A stretch of 48,226 nucleotides of DNA, from assembly GCA_022340465.1 (NCBI GenBank), contig JAJDNW010000028.1, forward strand, positions 1 through 48,226, in the 5' to 3' direction. Of this stretch, positions 1 through 8,684 are shown one piece after another; within the stretch, counting starts at the first letter, position 1; the number at the start of each line of letters is the position of its first letter. The stretch is from Deltaproteobacteria bacterium (lineage in GTDB: Bacteria > Desulfobacterota > Desulfobacteria > Desulfobacterales > B30-G6). The notes beneath the pieces are model-generated. The model saw only the letters and a program-made list of their open reading frames with translations. It had not been told where the DNA came from and ran no database searches. The translations under genes were made by a program, and so were the position numbers.

Positions 1-255
1 TATGTGGAGCCCTTTGTCGAGGCCCTGCGGCGTGTCGGCCGCGACTTGACCCGCGAAAAAGTGATCGCGGAAATGGAAAAACTCGAAAACTTCCAGGGCA
101 TCATGGGACACGTCACCTACAAGCCGTTCAAGGCCGACGACCCGCTGACACGCATCGGGCAGCAGGAAATCTTTCTGAATCAATGCATGCCGGATGGAAC
201 CGCCAAGATCCTGACCAACTGGATCAAGACGACGTACATTCCCATGCAGCACTGA
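1..255 (+). CDS. Liv-type ABC transporter substrate-binding protein, C-terminal end
   Basis: Partial gene: the frame is open from base 1 (reads Tyr-Val-Glu-Pro-Phe) to a TGA at 253-255, so only the last 84 residues are visible. The segment resembles the C-terminal lobe of periplasmic binding proteins of the branched-chain amino acid (LivK/peripla_BP_6) family: an 'EALRRVGRDLTREKVIAEME' helix, then 'FQGIMGHVTYKP', then a repeated-substrate motif ending in 'NWIKTTYIP'. The next genes are the two ATPases of the same transporter type, which supports the call. The ligand cannot be told; the downstream acyl-CoA ligase makes a carboxylic or aromatic acid as plausible as an amino acid. The permease genes (livH, livM) are not between this gene and livG, so they lie upstream or elsewhere. 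Confidence 0.8.
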   Translation, partial: YVEPFVEALRRVGRDLTREKVIAEMEKLENFQGIMGHVTYKPFKADDPLTRIGQQEIFLNQCMPDGTAKILTNWIKTTYIPMQH

Positions 256-269
256 TCGTTTGAAGCTCG

Positions 270-300
270 AAGGGGTGAAGGGATCGATCCTTCACCCCTT
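270..300 (+). terminator. Perfect 12-bp hairpin between binding-protein gene and livG
   Basis: AAGGGGTGAAGG (270-281) pairs perfectly with CCTTCACCCCTT (289-300) around a 7-base loop. It sits 15 bases after the binding-protein stop and 40 before the livG start. There is no clear T-tract, so it is more likely a 3'-end stabiliser or attenuator that lowers ATPase expression relative to the binding protein than a full terminator. The hairpin is seen; the role is inferred. Confidence 0.6.
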
Positions 301-340
301 TCACTCTTGCGAACCGCGAATCTCCCCAAAGGTAACACGC

Positions 341-1112
341 ATGGCATTATTCGAAATCAAAGACCTGGCGATCCAGTTCGGCGGGCTCAAGGCTCTGGAC
401 GGCATATCGTTTGCCGTCGAAAAGGGCGAGGTGTACGCGATCATCGGTCCCAACGGCGCCGGCAAAACCACCCTCTTCAACTGCATCAACGGCATTTACC
501 AGCCCAGCGCCGGCAGCATCACCTTCAAGGGGAAAAACATCCGGGGCAAGAAACCGGACCAGGTGGCCAAGGCCGGTATCGCGCGCACCTTTCAGAACAT
601 CGAGCTGTTCAACAACATGAACACCATGGAAAACATCATGCTGGGCAGGCACCTCTATATGAAGACCGGCCTGTTCCACGGCGCCTTTTTGTGGGGCAAA
701 AACTCCTTTGCCGGCAAGGAGGAAGTGGTCCACCGCAGGAAGGTGGAGGAGATTATCGACTTTCTGGATCTGCAGGCGGCCCGGGACAAGCTCGTGGGCG
801 GGCTGCCCTACGGCACGCAGAAGCAGATCGAACTCGCCCGGGCGCTGGCACTGGAGCCGGAGCTGTTGCTTCTGGACGAACCCTGCGCCGGCATGAACTC
901 GGAAGAAAAGCAGGACATGATCTTCTGGGTCAAGGACATCCAGGACGAGCTGGGCATCACTATCCTGCTGATCGAGCACGACATGAACATGGTCATGGAC
1001 ATCTCCGACCGCATCCTGGCCCTGAACTTCGGGCGCCCCATCACCGAAGGCAAGCCTGAAGATGTCCAGAAACACCCGGAAGTACTAAAAGCCTACTTAG
1101 GAGAAGACGAAG

Positions 1113-1129
<17 letters not shown>
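341..1129 (+). CDS. livG: Branched-chain amino acid-type ABC transporter ATPase LivG
   Basis: 262-residue cytoplasmic ATPase of a Liv/HAAT-family importer. Walker A is GPNGAGKT near residue 35, the Q-loop region reads ARTFQNIELF, Walker B is LLLLDEPCAGM, and the switch His is in LLIEHDMNMV. The signature is degenerate (YGTQKQIELARAL), as is usual for LivG. The insertion around HLYMKTGLFHGAFLW is also typical of LivG rather than LivF. The start is the ATG at 341, preceded by AAAGG; the open frame extends upstream to 260 but crosses the intergenic hairpin, so that part is not coding. It overlaps livF by 17 bases, indicating translational coupling. Confidence 0.93.
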
Positions 1130-1889
<760 letters not shown>

Positions 1890-1975
1890 AAGCGCGTGCC
1901 ACGCTTTTAGTGACCGTGGCTGCGCCACTATATTAATGATTGGATATTGGAAATTCAGTTTTAGGGCAAAATAAT

Positions 1976-3781
1976 ATGACTGACAGTGACAATTACTCGG
2001 TTCCGGCCAAGTTCAAGGAAGCGGTTGCCCGCTGGGGCGATCGGGTGGCCATGCGCAAAAAGGAATTCGGCCTGTGGCACGACATCACCTGGAACGATTA
2101 CGACCACCGGGTGTCCTGCGTGGCCTACGGCTTGATGGCCCTGGGTCTTGCGAAAGGCGACTGTGCCTCGATTATCGGCGACAACTGTCCGGAATGGGTC
2201 TACGCCGACCTGGGGATCCAGTGCTGCGGCGCGGCCACGGTGGGCGTGTATGCCACCAATGCCTGGCAGCAGGTGGCGTATGTGGTCTCCAATTCCAATT
2301 CCAGGGTGCTTTTCGTGGAAAACGAGGAACAACTGGACAAGTGGCTGCATTTCAAGGACGAGGCGACAACCCTTGAAAAGGTCGTTGTCTGGGACACCGA
2401 AGGGCTGCGGGGATTTGAAGACCCCAAGGTCATGACCTTCGACGATCTGCTGGAATTGGGCGAAAAGGAGATGCAGGCCCACCCGGGACGGCTGGACAAA
2501 CGCATCCGGGAAATCGGGCCGGAAGACCTTTCCGTGCTCATCTACACCTCGGGCACCACCGGCCCCCCCAAAGGCGCCATGCTCACCCATAAAAACTGCG
2601 TCTGGATGGGAACGGCCATCACGTCCAACAACCCCATGTTCGACAACGATGAAATCATGTCCTTTTTGCCGCTCTGCCACATCTTCGAACAGCTCTTCAC
2701 CGTGCTGGCGCACATGGACGTGGGGCACATCGTCAACTTCATCGAAAGCCTGGAAACGGTGACCGACAACATGGTGGAAATTTCCCCCACGGTCGGTCAT
2801 GCCGTGCCGCGCATCTGGGAAAAGTACTATTCCGCTATCATGATCCGCATGGCGGACGCCACCTGGTTCAAACGCCAGGTATTCAATTACGCCCTGAACG
2901 TAGGAAAAAAACGCGCCAGCCTGATCATGGACTTCAAACCCGTGCCGGCCATGCTGGCGCTGCAGTACAAACTGGCCCACTTTGTCGTCTTCCGCAAGCT
3001 CAAGGAACGCCTGGGCTTCGATCGCTTCCGCGTGGCCTATTCCGGCGCCGCCCCCATCGCACCGGAAATCCTGCACTTCTTTCACTCCATCGGCGTCAAT
3101 CTGGTCGAGGGGTACGGTCAGACCGAGGGCACAGGCGTCACCACCACCTCTAAAATCGGCGAAGTCAAGTTCGGCACCGTGGGCACCCCCTTGGAAGGGG
3201 TCCAGATAAAGATCGCCGAAGACGGCGAGATTCTGGTCAAGTCGCCGGGTGTCTTCAAGGGGTACTACAACAACCCCGAGGCGACCGCCGAAACCATCGT
3301 GGACGGGTGGCTGCACTCGGGCGACGTGGGCAGCATCGACGAAAACGGCTACCTGACCATCACCGACCGCAAGAAAGACATCATCGTCACCGCCGGCGGC
3401 AAGAACATCACCCCGCAGTACATCGAAAACAAGATGAAGGCCAGCCTCTACATCAACGACGCCGTGGTCATCGGCGACAAGCGCAAGTTTCTGAGCTGTC
3501 TGATCATCATCGACGAAGACAACGTGGTCAAGTTCGCCCAGGACAACAAGGTCCAGTTTTCCACCTACGGGGATCTGACGGCAAGCGAGGAGGTCCGGAA
3601 CCTCATCGAAGGGGAGATCAAGGCGGTCAATGCGTCCCTGTCCCGTGTTGAGCAGATCAAGAAGTTTACCATTCTGCCCAAGAAGCTCTACGAGGAAGAC
3701 GGGGAGGTGACCCCCACCATGAAGGTGAAACGCAAGTTCATCAACGAGGCCTTCGGCGACCTGATCGAGGCCATGTACTGA
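1976..3781 (+). CDS. AMP-forming acyl-CoA ligase (long-chain/aromatic type)
   Basis: 601-residue ANL-superfamily adenylating enzyme that converts a carboxylic acid, ATP and CoA to acyl-CoA, AMP and PPi. Visible motifs are the P-loop-like YTSGTTGPPKGAML (A3), YGQTEGTG (A5), LHSGDVGSIDENGYL with TDRKKDIIVTAGGKNI (A7/A8), and a C-terminal lysine region (TPTMKVKR). Length and the LPLCHIFEQ segment fit the FadD/ACSL branch that resembles eukaryotic long-chain synthetases. The start is ATG 1976 with AGGG ten bases upstream; an in-frame TTG at 1940 has no ribosome-binding site. It lies 86 bases after livF in the same direction, which suggests that the transported acid is activated on entry. Substrate unknown. 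Confidence 0.9.
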   Translation: MTDSDNYSVPAKFKEAVARWGDRVAMRKKEFGLWHDITWNDYDHRVSCVAYGLMALGLAKGDCASIIGDNCPEWVYADLGIQCCGAATVGVYATNAWQQVAYVVSNSNSRVLFVENEEQLDKWLHFKDEATTLEKVVVWDTEGLRGFEDPKVMTFDDLLELGEKEMQAHPGRLDKRIREIGPEDLSVLIYTSGTTGPPKGAMLTHKNCVWMGTAITSNNPMFDNDEIMSFLPLCHIFEQLFTVLAHMDVGHIVNFIESLETVTDNMVEISPTVGHAVPRIWEKYYSAIMIRMADATWFKRQVFNYALNVGKKRASLIMDFKPVPAMLALQYKLAHFVVFRKLKERLGFDRFRVAYSGAAPIAPEILHFFHSIGVNLVEGYGQTEGTGVTTTSKIGEVKFGTVGTPLEGVQIKIAEDGEILVKSPGVFKGYYNNPEATAETIVDGWLHSGDVGSIDENGYLTITDRKKDIIVTAGGKNITPQYIENKMKASLYINDAVVIGDKRKFLSCLIIIDEDNVVKFAQDNKVQFSTYGDLTASEEVRNLIEGEIKAVNASLSRVEQIKKFTILPKKLYEEDGEVTPTMKVKRKFINEAFGDLIEAMY

Positions 3782-3825
3782 CAACAAATCGGCCGGACCT
3801 GCGAATGGCCCGGCTGATTTGTTGT
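3781..3825. terminator. Long stem-loop between converging genes
   Basis: The arm at 3781-3796 (ACAACAAATCGGCCGG) pairs with 3810-3825 over about 16 bp with one G-T wobble, extended inward by two more pairs. It begins on the last base of the acyl-CoA ligase stop codon and lies between convergent genes, so it probably ends transcripts from one or both sides. There is no strong T-tract on either strand, so a 3'-end-stabilising role is equally possible. Confidence 0.6.
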
Positions 3826-3837
3826 CGATATTAGGCG

Positions 3838-3900
3838 GACGCCCTTTATATCTTCATATTCGAGACAAACCCATACAAATATAAACATATAAAGAGCGTC
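3838..3900. repeat. Inverted repeat with long spacer
   Basis: GACGCCCTTTATAT (3838-3851) is matched by the reverse complement ATATAAAGAGCGTC (3887-3900) with one mismatch; the 35-base spacer is AT-rich. It lies between the acyl-CoA ligase and the gamma-glutamyltransferase 3' ends, next to the 3781-3825 stem. It may be a second terminator-like structure or a small relic repeat. Confidence 0.5.
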
Positions 3901-3928
3901 GACAAATTATCCACTTCGCGGTAATTTC

Positions 3929-5539
3929 TTAATACCCCAAAGCGCATCCATCCTTGCGGGGGTCCGACCCGCCTATCAGAACGCCCCTTTCCCAGTCGAT
4001 CCAGATGGCCTGTCCGCCGCCGATGGGTTCTTCGGGTCTGACCAGACGATGCCCCCGTCCTGTCAAGTCGCTTCTCACAGCGTCGGGGACGCCGTCCTCC
4101 ACCTCCACATCACCTTCGAAAAGGGGAAACACGCGAGCCAGGTCGATGGCCGCCTGGACGTCCAGGCCGTAGTCGATCATGTTGCTCAACACGTGCACCT
4201 GCCCGGCGGGTTGGTACTGCCCGCCCATGACGCCGAAAGGCATGACGACACGGTCCTCTTTTTTCAGCATGCCCGGAATGATCGTGTGCATGGGGCGCTT
4301 TCCCGGCGCGATGCAGTTGGCGTGCGACGGGTCGAGGCAGAACGAAACGCCGCGGTTTTGCAGCAGCACGCCCGACTCGGGACCTGTCAGGCCGCTGCCG
4401 AAAGATTGAAAAATGGAATTGATCATGCTGACGGCGTTGTGGTGCCTGTCTACTACGCAGAGATACACCGTGTCGCCGTGGGACGGGAGACCGGACTCGG
4501 GAAGGTCGACAGCGGGCAGGCGCTGCATGGCTTTCTCCCGGTTGTAAAACCCACCCAGATGCCGGGCGTGTTCCCTCGAAAGCAGGGCGGACACGGGCAC
4601 CGTCTCCTTGGCCGGGTCCGTCACATAGCGGTTTCTCTCCTGGTAGGCCAGCCTGGCGACCTCGATCTCCAGGTGCAATCGCTCCGCCGAAAGCGGATCA
4701 CCGCTTTGTGCCCGTCCGAGTTGTGACAACAGGTTGAGCATGATCAGCGCCGTGATCCCCTGGCCATTGGGCGGGCACTCGAAGAGTTCATACCCGCCGT
4801 AACGCGTGGAAATCGGCACCACATACTCACCGGCGGCCTTTTCAAAATCCTCCAGAGTGTGCAGCCCGCCCATGCGCCTCAGGTAGGTCACCAGGTCCCT
4901 GGCCACCGATCCCCTGTAAAACCCGTCTTTCCCCTCGGCGGCGATTTTTTCCAGGGTTCGGGCCAGCAGCGGCTGGCGGTGCGTGTCGCCGGGTCTGGGG
5001 GAAGCGCCGCCTTTTAAATAAACGGCTGCCGTGGTCCTGTCGTGGGACAGCGTGTCCACCGCCTGCCCCCAGTCAAAGGCCACCCGTGGATGGACCGGGT
5101 AGCCATCCCTTGCAAACCGGATGGCCGGTTGCAGGAGTCGGTCCAGTCCCATGGTTCCGTGGTCCGCTGCAAGGCGCACCCAGGCGTCCACGGCCCCCGG
5201 AATCGTTACGGCATGGGGAGAGTGTTCCCCGATGCTTTCGATGCCCTGTTCCCGAAAGCATGCCACGCTCGCCGCCAAGGGGGCCCGGCCCGACCCGTTG
5301 TACGCGACGACAGGCCCCTTGCCGCCGGGGGCATAGAGGACAAAACAGTCTCCACCGATGCCTGTGGACTGCGGCTCCACCACGCCCTGCACGGCGCAGG
5401 CCGCCAGGCCGGCGTCCATGGCGTTGCCGCCTTTCATCAATATCTGCAGCGCCGTCATCGTGGCCAAGGGGTGGGAGGTTGCCGCCATGCCGTTGGCCGC
5501 ATACACCGGTGATCGTCCGGGCAGCTGAAAATTTCTCAC
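3929..5539 (-). CDS. Gamma-glutamyltransferase family protein
   Basis: 536-residue Ntn-hydrolase of the GGT family (cleaves gamma-glutamyl bonds, typically of glutathione, with autocatalytic processing into two subunits). Evidence: the N-terminal block ATSHPLATMTALQILMKGGN-AMDA; VEPQSTGIGGDCFVLY; the processing and nucleophile Thr region SHGDTVYLCVVDR; and the C-terminal GVMGGQYQPAGQVH block. No signal peptide is visible, so it is probably cytoplasmic, unlike the periplasmic E. coli Ggt; it resembles the YwrD-like branch. The start is GTG 5539 behind AAGGTGAG. The substrate is uncertain, since glutathione is not general in this group. Confidence 0.88.
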   Translation of the reverse strand: MRNFQLPGRSPVYAANGMAATSHPLATMTALQILMKGGNAMDAGLAACAVQGVVEPQSTGIGGDCFVLYAPGGKGPVVAYNGSGRAPLAASVACFREQGIESIGEHSPHAVTIPGAVDAWVRLAADHGTMGLDRLLQPAIRFARDGYPVHPRVAFDWGQAVDTLSHDRTTAAVYLKGGASPRPGDTHRQPLLARTLEKIAAEGKDGFYRGSVARDLVTYLRRMGGLHTLEDFEKAAGEYVVPISTRYGGYELFECPPNGQGITALIMLNLLSQLGRAQSGDPLSAERLHLEIEVARLAYQERNRYVTDPAKETVPVSALLSREHARHLGGFYNREKAMQRLPAVDLPESGLPSHGDTVYLCVVDRHHNAVSMINSIFQSFGSGLTGPESGVLLQNRGVSFCLDPSHANCIAPGKRPMHTIIPGMLKKEDRVVMPFGVMGGQYQPAGQVHVLSNMIDYGLDVQAAIDLARVFPLFEGDVEVEDGVPDAVRSDLTGRGHRLVRPEEPIGGGQAIWIDWERGVLIGGSDPRKDGCALGY

Positions 5540-5606
5540 GTTCTCACCTTCTTACCTTCTGTTTCTGAATACGGACAACCGAATACCGAGTGGTGCCCTT
5601 TTGCAC

Positions 5607-5714
5607 CTACTCGCTATCAGTCCTTTCTGCAAGCACACGCGACTCTTTGAGCATGGATGAAAGAACGATGTTCAGTACCCACAACCCGATCATGACCAGT
5701 AGAAACGGCGTTAT
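5607..5714 (-). CDS. Candidate 35-residue single-pass membrane protein with AUA start
   Basis: A short frame on the minus strand begins with ATA at 5714-5712, placed four to five bases after a near-perfect Shine-Dalgarno AAAGGAGGT (5719-5727). It encodes about 35 residues: a hydrophobic helix (TPFLLVMIGLWVLNIVLSSM) followed by a charged tail (LKESRVLAERTDSE) and a TAG stop. There is no ATG, GTG or TTG near the ribosome-binding site; the first ATG is seven codons in and would remove a third of the helix. It lies 67 bases upstream of the gamma-glutamyltransferase start on the same strand, so the two may be co-transcribed. Function unknown. The strong ribosome-binding site plus helix and tail composition are the only support. 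Confidence 0.5.
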   Translation of the reverse strand: MTPFLLVMIGLWVLNIVLSSMLKESRVLAERTDSE

Positions 5715-5907
5715 GGGTACCTCCTTTATCTGAACGGAGCAGCTTCGATACTCCGTTTTCTCTCACGAATTGCTATCGGATGAAAGCAAAAACTGTCGAT
5801 TTTATGCAAAATCGTCGCCGGAGCATCCATATCAATTAAATGTGGCATCCCGTGAAAAAAAGGTTTATAATCGCACCTCGCCGTTAACGCATCAAAGGAG
5901 GTCTCCC

Positions 5908-6381
5908 ATGACAGTTGCCTACACCAGCTACTTCAAGATTAAAAAACACGCAGGGGCCCATCGCACGGCACTCCTGAAGGGTTTCGACGAACCGATCCAT
6001 TTCGGAATTCATGGCGGAATCAAAGATTTCTACCAGGACAAATACGGCCGGAAGCTGGAGGGGCCGGATTATCCGGCAACGCTCGATTACATTGTTGCCG
6101 GCGTTGCCGGCTGACTGACCGGAACCCTCGCCGGCGCGCTGGATGCGCGCGGTATAAAAGCGGCTGAAAATCTGACGGCCGATGTGGAAGGTGATGTGGA
6201 AGCCGTGAACGGTGTACTCAAAATAACGAGGATTCGCCTAAAATATTCCTTCGAAGCACCCGAATCCCTGATCGAAAAAGCGAGGCGTGTCCTGGATGTC
6301 TATGCGGACCTCTGCCCGGCTTATCAGACGGTTAAGGACTGCGTGGACTGTACGTGGGAGGCGGATATAGAGAAGATCTAA
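5908..6381 (+). CDS. OsmC-like selenoprotein (in-frame UGA at the peroxidatic position)
   Basis: Reading through a single TGA (6112-6114) gives a continuous 157-residue OsmC/Ohr-superfamily protein that starts at ATG 5908 behind AAAGGAGGT. The TGA is residue 69, in the context IVAGVAG-U-LTGTLAGALDARGI. This is where OsmC proteins have the reactive cysteine (usual pattern ...C-LTMTL...ARKGI). The second OsmC cysteine is present as LCPAYQTVKDC (Cys136), and the C-terminus VDCTWEADI matches the family end. A GC-rich hairpin starts about 20 bases after the TGA, as a bacterial SECIS element should. The protein would reduce peroxides or organic hydroperoxides with a selenol in place of a thiol. A frameshift or dead gene is unlikely because homology continues in the same frame and only the catalytic codon is affected. 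Confidence 0.88.
6118..6153 (+). promoter_or_regulatory. Candidate bacterial SECIS element
   Basis: Downstream of the TGA at 6112-6114, GCGCGC (6134-6139) pairs with GCGCGC (6145-6150) around the 5-base loop TGGAT. Outer bases (CC 6131-6132 with GG 6151-6152, one bulged G; or ACCG 6118-6121 with CGGT) can extend the stem. The loop lies 25 bases after the UGA and contains exposed Gs, matching the distance and loop character expected for SelB-dependent recoding. It lies within the coding sequence, as bacterial SECIS elements do. Confidence 0.7.
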
Positions 6382-6483
6382 CGGCAGCCCCGATCGAAAA
6401 GATCACCACCCGTGGCGCTCTTCTTGTCACCGTTTGTTCTTCACGGCAATCAGCGATCTGCGTTAGAACCGAACCTATGAGAA

Positions 6484-6502
6484 AGGCCCCTCGAAGGGGC
6501 CT
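6484..6502 (-). terminator. Hairpin terminator candidate (minus strand)
   Basis: AGGCCCC and GGGGCCT form a perfect 7-bp stem (8 with the closing A-T) around TCGAA. Read on the minus strand it is followed by TTTCTC, a weak T-tract. It could end a transcript that runs left from ihfA through the structured 6512-6723 region, and it also closes the 3' side of the selenoprotein gene. Confidence 0.5.
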
Positions 6503-6511
6503 GGACTGCCT

Positions 6512-6723
6512 CCGCCGATTTGTTTCAATTCTCACCGGTTGAGTCGGCGGCTTATGAAGGAAGTTACAGGAAACAGCCTGGCCCGGCCGTTCCCCGTGGG
6601 GTGCCGGCCGTCACGTGGCTTTGCCCATGCTATGACTTGCATGGCGGTGGTTGTCTCCCCTGCCTCAGGCGGCGGAATACCTGTGAACGGAAAAGGCGCC
6701 CACGGGAGAAAAGCCCGTTCAGG
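6512..6723. ncRNA. Hairpin-rich gene-free stretch, possible structured RNA
   Basis: No credible protein frame occupies 6382-6767; the open frames here are low-complexity shadows. The stretch instead holds at least four stems. CCGCCGA 6512-6518 pairs with TCGGCGG 6544-6550 and encloses a smaller CTCA/TGAG hairpin. GGCCG 6585-6589 pairs with CGGCC 6605-6609 with an inner CCCC/GGGG. CCATGC 6625-6630 pairs with GCATGG 6639-6644. CCTGTGAACGG 6680-6690 pairs with CCGTTCAGG 6715-6723 with a two-base bulge. On the minus strand it would be the 3' region of the ihfA transcript, closed by the 6484-6502 hairpin. No known RNA family could be assigned by eye, and the strand is not certain. Confidence 0.4.
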
Positions 6724-6767
6724 CCGATGCAGGCATCATTTCAGACGGGTTGGGCCAAAGGGCTGGA

Positions 6768-7046
6768 TCAGTTGATTCTGTCACGCAGCTTGCCCGAGCA
6801 TTTGAACGTGACTACCCGCCTGGGCGCCAGCATCAGGTCCTCCCCGGTCGCGGGATTTCGACCGCGCCTTTCTCCCTTCTCCATGACGCAGAACTTTCCG
6901 AAACCACTGATGAGAACGTCTTCGCCGTTTTCCAATTTGCTTTTGATCAGTTCGATCAGCCCTTCGATTATCTCGGTGCTCTGGTGTTTGGTGAAGCCCG
7001 CATCCGTCTGGACCGCATTGATGATGTCCGCCTTTGTTAGTGCCAT
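6768..7046 (-). CDS. ihfA: Integration host factor alpha-type DNA-bending protein
   Basis: 92-residue HU/IHF-family histone-like protein. The N-terminus MALTKADIINAV, the central LENGEDVLISGFGKF and the DNA-arm GRNPATGEDLMLAPRRVVTF all match the family; the 'ARRVVTF' ending of the arm is typical of IHF alpha rather than HU. It bends DNA as a dimer (IHF partner or homodimer) and assists transcription, replication and recombination. The start ATG 7046 is preceded by AGGAGA. It diverges from the PilZ gene, and the 228 bases between them are AT-rich and would hold both promoters. Confidence 0.92.
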   Translation of the reverse strand: MALTKADIINAVQTDAGFTKHQSTEIIEGLIELIKSKLENGEDVLISGFGKFCVMEKGERRGRNPATGEDLMLAPRRVVTFKCSGKLRDRIN

Positions 7047-7274
7047 AGTGCGATAATCTCCTATAATTTATGTTCAGGTATTTATTTTTCTATTACAAAT
7101 GGCAGTTTTAAATAATTATGTCAAGGGATTATATCGTTACTCGGTGATATTTTCCTGTCGTCCCCCTATGGGTGGGCTTCCTCTGGAAATCTTCACCAAC
7201 ATTTTGACAAAAACGGCGAATCATGTTCAACTATAGCGTTTGATGAAATTATATTCCGATCAGGAGGGCATACC

Positions 7275-7580
7275 ATGGGACGGGAACGCCGCCGGGAAAA
7301 CCGGCATGCCTGTGTCAAGCAGGTCGGATATGCTATTCAGGGATTGAACTACATCGATTATATTCAGGACATCAATTCCTGGGGCGTTTTTATCCAGTCG
7401 GACCGGAAAGTGCCTGTGGGTGAAAGCATTCTCGTGTCCATACCGCTTTTCGGAGATGAAACCACCATCAAGATTGTGGGAGAGGTTGTCTGGTCCGGCC
7501 CCGAAGGCATGGGCATCCGCTTCAGCATGGGCATCGGAGAAAGCACCCTGCAGTCGATTCTCGGCGATGAAGGCGCCTAG
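7275..7580 (+). CDS. PilZ-domain protein (candidate c-di-GMP receptor)
   Basis: 101-residue single PilZ domain. The N-terminal basic motif GRERRRENRHAC supplies the RxxxR c-di-GMP-binding arginines, and DINSWGVFIQS corresponds to the second motif (D/NxSxxG), here with Asn-Ser. The rest fits the beta-barrel (VGESILVSIPLFG, IVGEVVWSGPEGMGIRF). Such stand-alone proteins relay c-di-GMP to motility or surface functions. The start ATG 7275 has AGGAGG eight bases upstream. The 3' end overlaps that of the convergent outer-membrane gene by four bases. Confidence 0.87.
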   Translation: MGRERRRENRHACVKQVGYAIQGLNYIDYIQDINSWGVFIQSDRKVPVGESILVSIPLFGDETTIKIVGEVVWSGPEGMGIRFSMGIGESTLQSILGDEGA

Positions 7581-8176
7581 AACGTAAAACCGAGTTCGAA
7601 CGCCAACACCCCGCCACCGAAATCGTACGTTTTATCGCGGTTTTCATCGATATCGAGGTTCCACCGATTCGAAAAAAACTTGACACTCATCCCGCTGAAA
7701 AACCGATCGGTAACAAAAACGCGCACGCCGGCTTTCAAGACGCCCCCGAAACCGGCGCCGGATTCTTCGACGTCGTCATGATCGGTGTCGTCTTCATATG
7801 CGATGAAATTGAAGTAAAGGGCAGGGCCGAGGCCGATATAGGGCTGTATCCGCCAGTGATTCGGCTGTGCAAAAAGCATCATCTCAATGCCCATAGCGCT
7901 AAAGTCGCCGTCGCCGATGTCGGCCGTCTTTTTCTTGCTCTGCGATACGTAAGTGTGCGTGCCGCATCCGAATCCGAACCAGTCGTGGAATGCACGCATG
8001 TAGGTGGCTGCAAAATTCCCGCCCGATTTGTAACCCTCGCCTTCCAGGTCCGCATGGGGCCAGTATCCCCCGATGGAAAAGGTAAAGGAGTTGAACTTGC
8101 CGCCGTAAGGTTCGGCGGCCTGAACCGCCGAAGACAGGCATAAAGCCACGATGATGCATGTCAGTGCGTATTTCAT
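7577..8176 (-). CDS. Outer-membrane beta-barrel protein with signal peptide
   Basis: 199 residues with a clear Sec signal peptide (MKYALTCIIVALCLSSAVQA-A). The mature part alternates aromatic and polar beta strands (FTFSIGGYW, NFAATYMRAFHDWFGFG, IQPYIGLGPALYFNF, GVLKAGVRVFV) and ends in phenylalanine (LAFELGFTF), as outer-membrane barrels recognised by BamA do. It resembles OmpW/OmpA-like 8-stranded barrels of unassigned function. An acidic loop (EDDTDHDDVEES) could bind cations. It overlaps the PilZ gene tail-to-tail by four bases. Confidence 0.85.
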   Translation of the reverse strand: MKYALTCIIVALCLSSAVQAAEPYGGKFNSFTFSIGGYWPHADLEGEGYKSGGNFAATYMRAFHDWFGFGCGTHTYVSQSKKKTADIGDGDFSAMGIEMMLFAQPNHWRIQPYIGLGPALYFNFIAYEDDTDHDDVEESGAGFGGVLKAGVRVFVTDRFFSGMSVKFFSNRWNLDIDENRDKTYDFGGGVLAFELGFTF

Positions 8177-8228
8177 GATTTCCGCCCCCCTTTAATGCCC
8201 CACACAGGGAATGAGAGTGTTCAAGTGA

Positions 8229-8264
8229 TACAGTGTCAGGTGTTAAGTGATTGCGTGTTAAGAG
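8229..8264. repeat. GTGTCAGGTG...GTGTTAAG repeat, copy 1
   Basis: Contains GTGTCAGGTGTTAAGTGATT followed by GCGTGTTAAG. A second, longer version with tandem 'AAGTGATTACGTGT' units occurs at 25971-26011. Both lie in gene-free sequence. Nature unknown. Confidence 0.55.
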
Positions 8265-8501
8265 GCATTTAGCGCCCTATGTCCTTTGCCCTGAACCGTA
8301 AATCGTGAAACGTAAGATGCGGTTCAATCGCCCTTGACCTCCGACCTCTGACCCCTGACCTCGGATTTACCACGACCGGTGCAAAAGCTCAACCATCTCC
8401 GTGCAACGACTCCTTATCAACCAACGCCACTGCTGCAACGTTGAGGTTGACATGCCTGCTGCCAGGATCTATAGCGGGACTAAGCATCTCGACCCTGCAA
8501 A

Positions 8502-8554
8502 GGAGATACCCGGACCCGTAGGCCCCGGCTCTGGTTTCACCCTGTCAGGGTGTT
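8502..8554 (-). repeat. Six-copy hairpin repeat family, copy 1
   Basis: Reverse orientation relative to the copies at 15931 and 26086. Core: GGAGATACCCGGACCCGTAG, then GCCCCGGCTCTGGTTTCACC and CCTGTCAGGG. The CCGG-rich core is self-complementary and would form a short hairpin. Confidence 0.65.
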
Positions 8555-8684
8555 GGACACTTGATTATCGGTTATTTAAAAAGAAAAAACGAATGTCCAA
8601 TATCCACGTTGATGCCATGCTGTTGGGTTTTCGTGCTTGGAATTTTGCTGTCGATATTGCCGGCATATCCAGATATCTCCATAT

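Noticed and set aside
6600-6660. c-di-GMP (GEMM-like) riboswitch on the minus strand
   Set aside because: A GGGCAAAGCCACG string resembles part of the consensus, and a PilZ gene is near, but the matching first half and GNRA-type loop are missing and no gene follows in the right direction.
6520-7056. Plus-strand open frames opposite ihfA
   Set aside because: They lie antisense to a clear ihfA gene, have no ribosome-binding site and biased, featureless composition.
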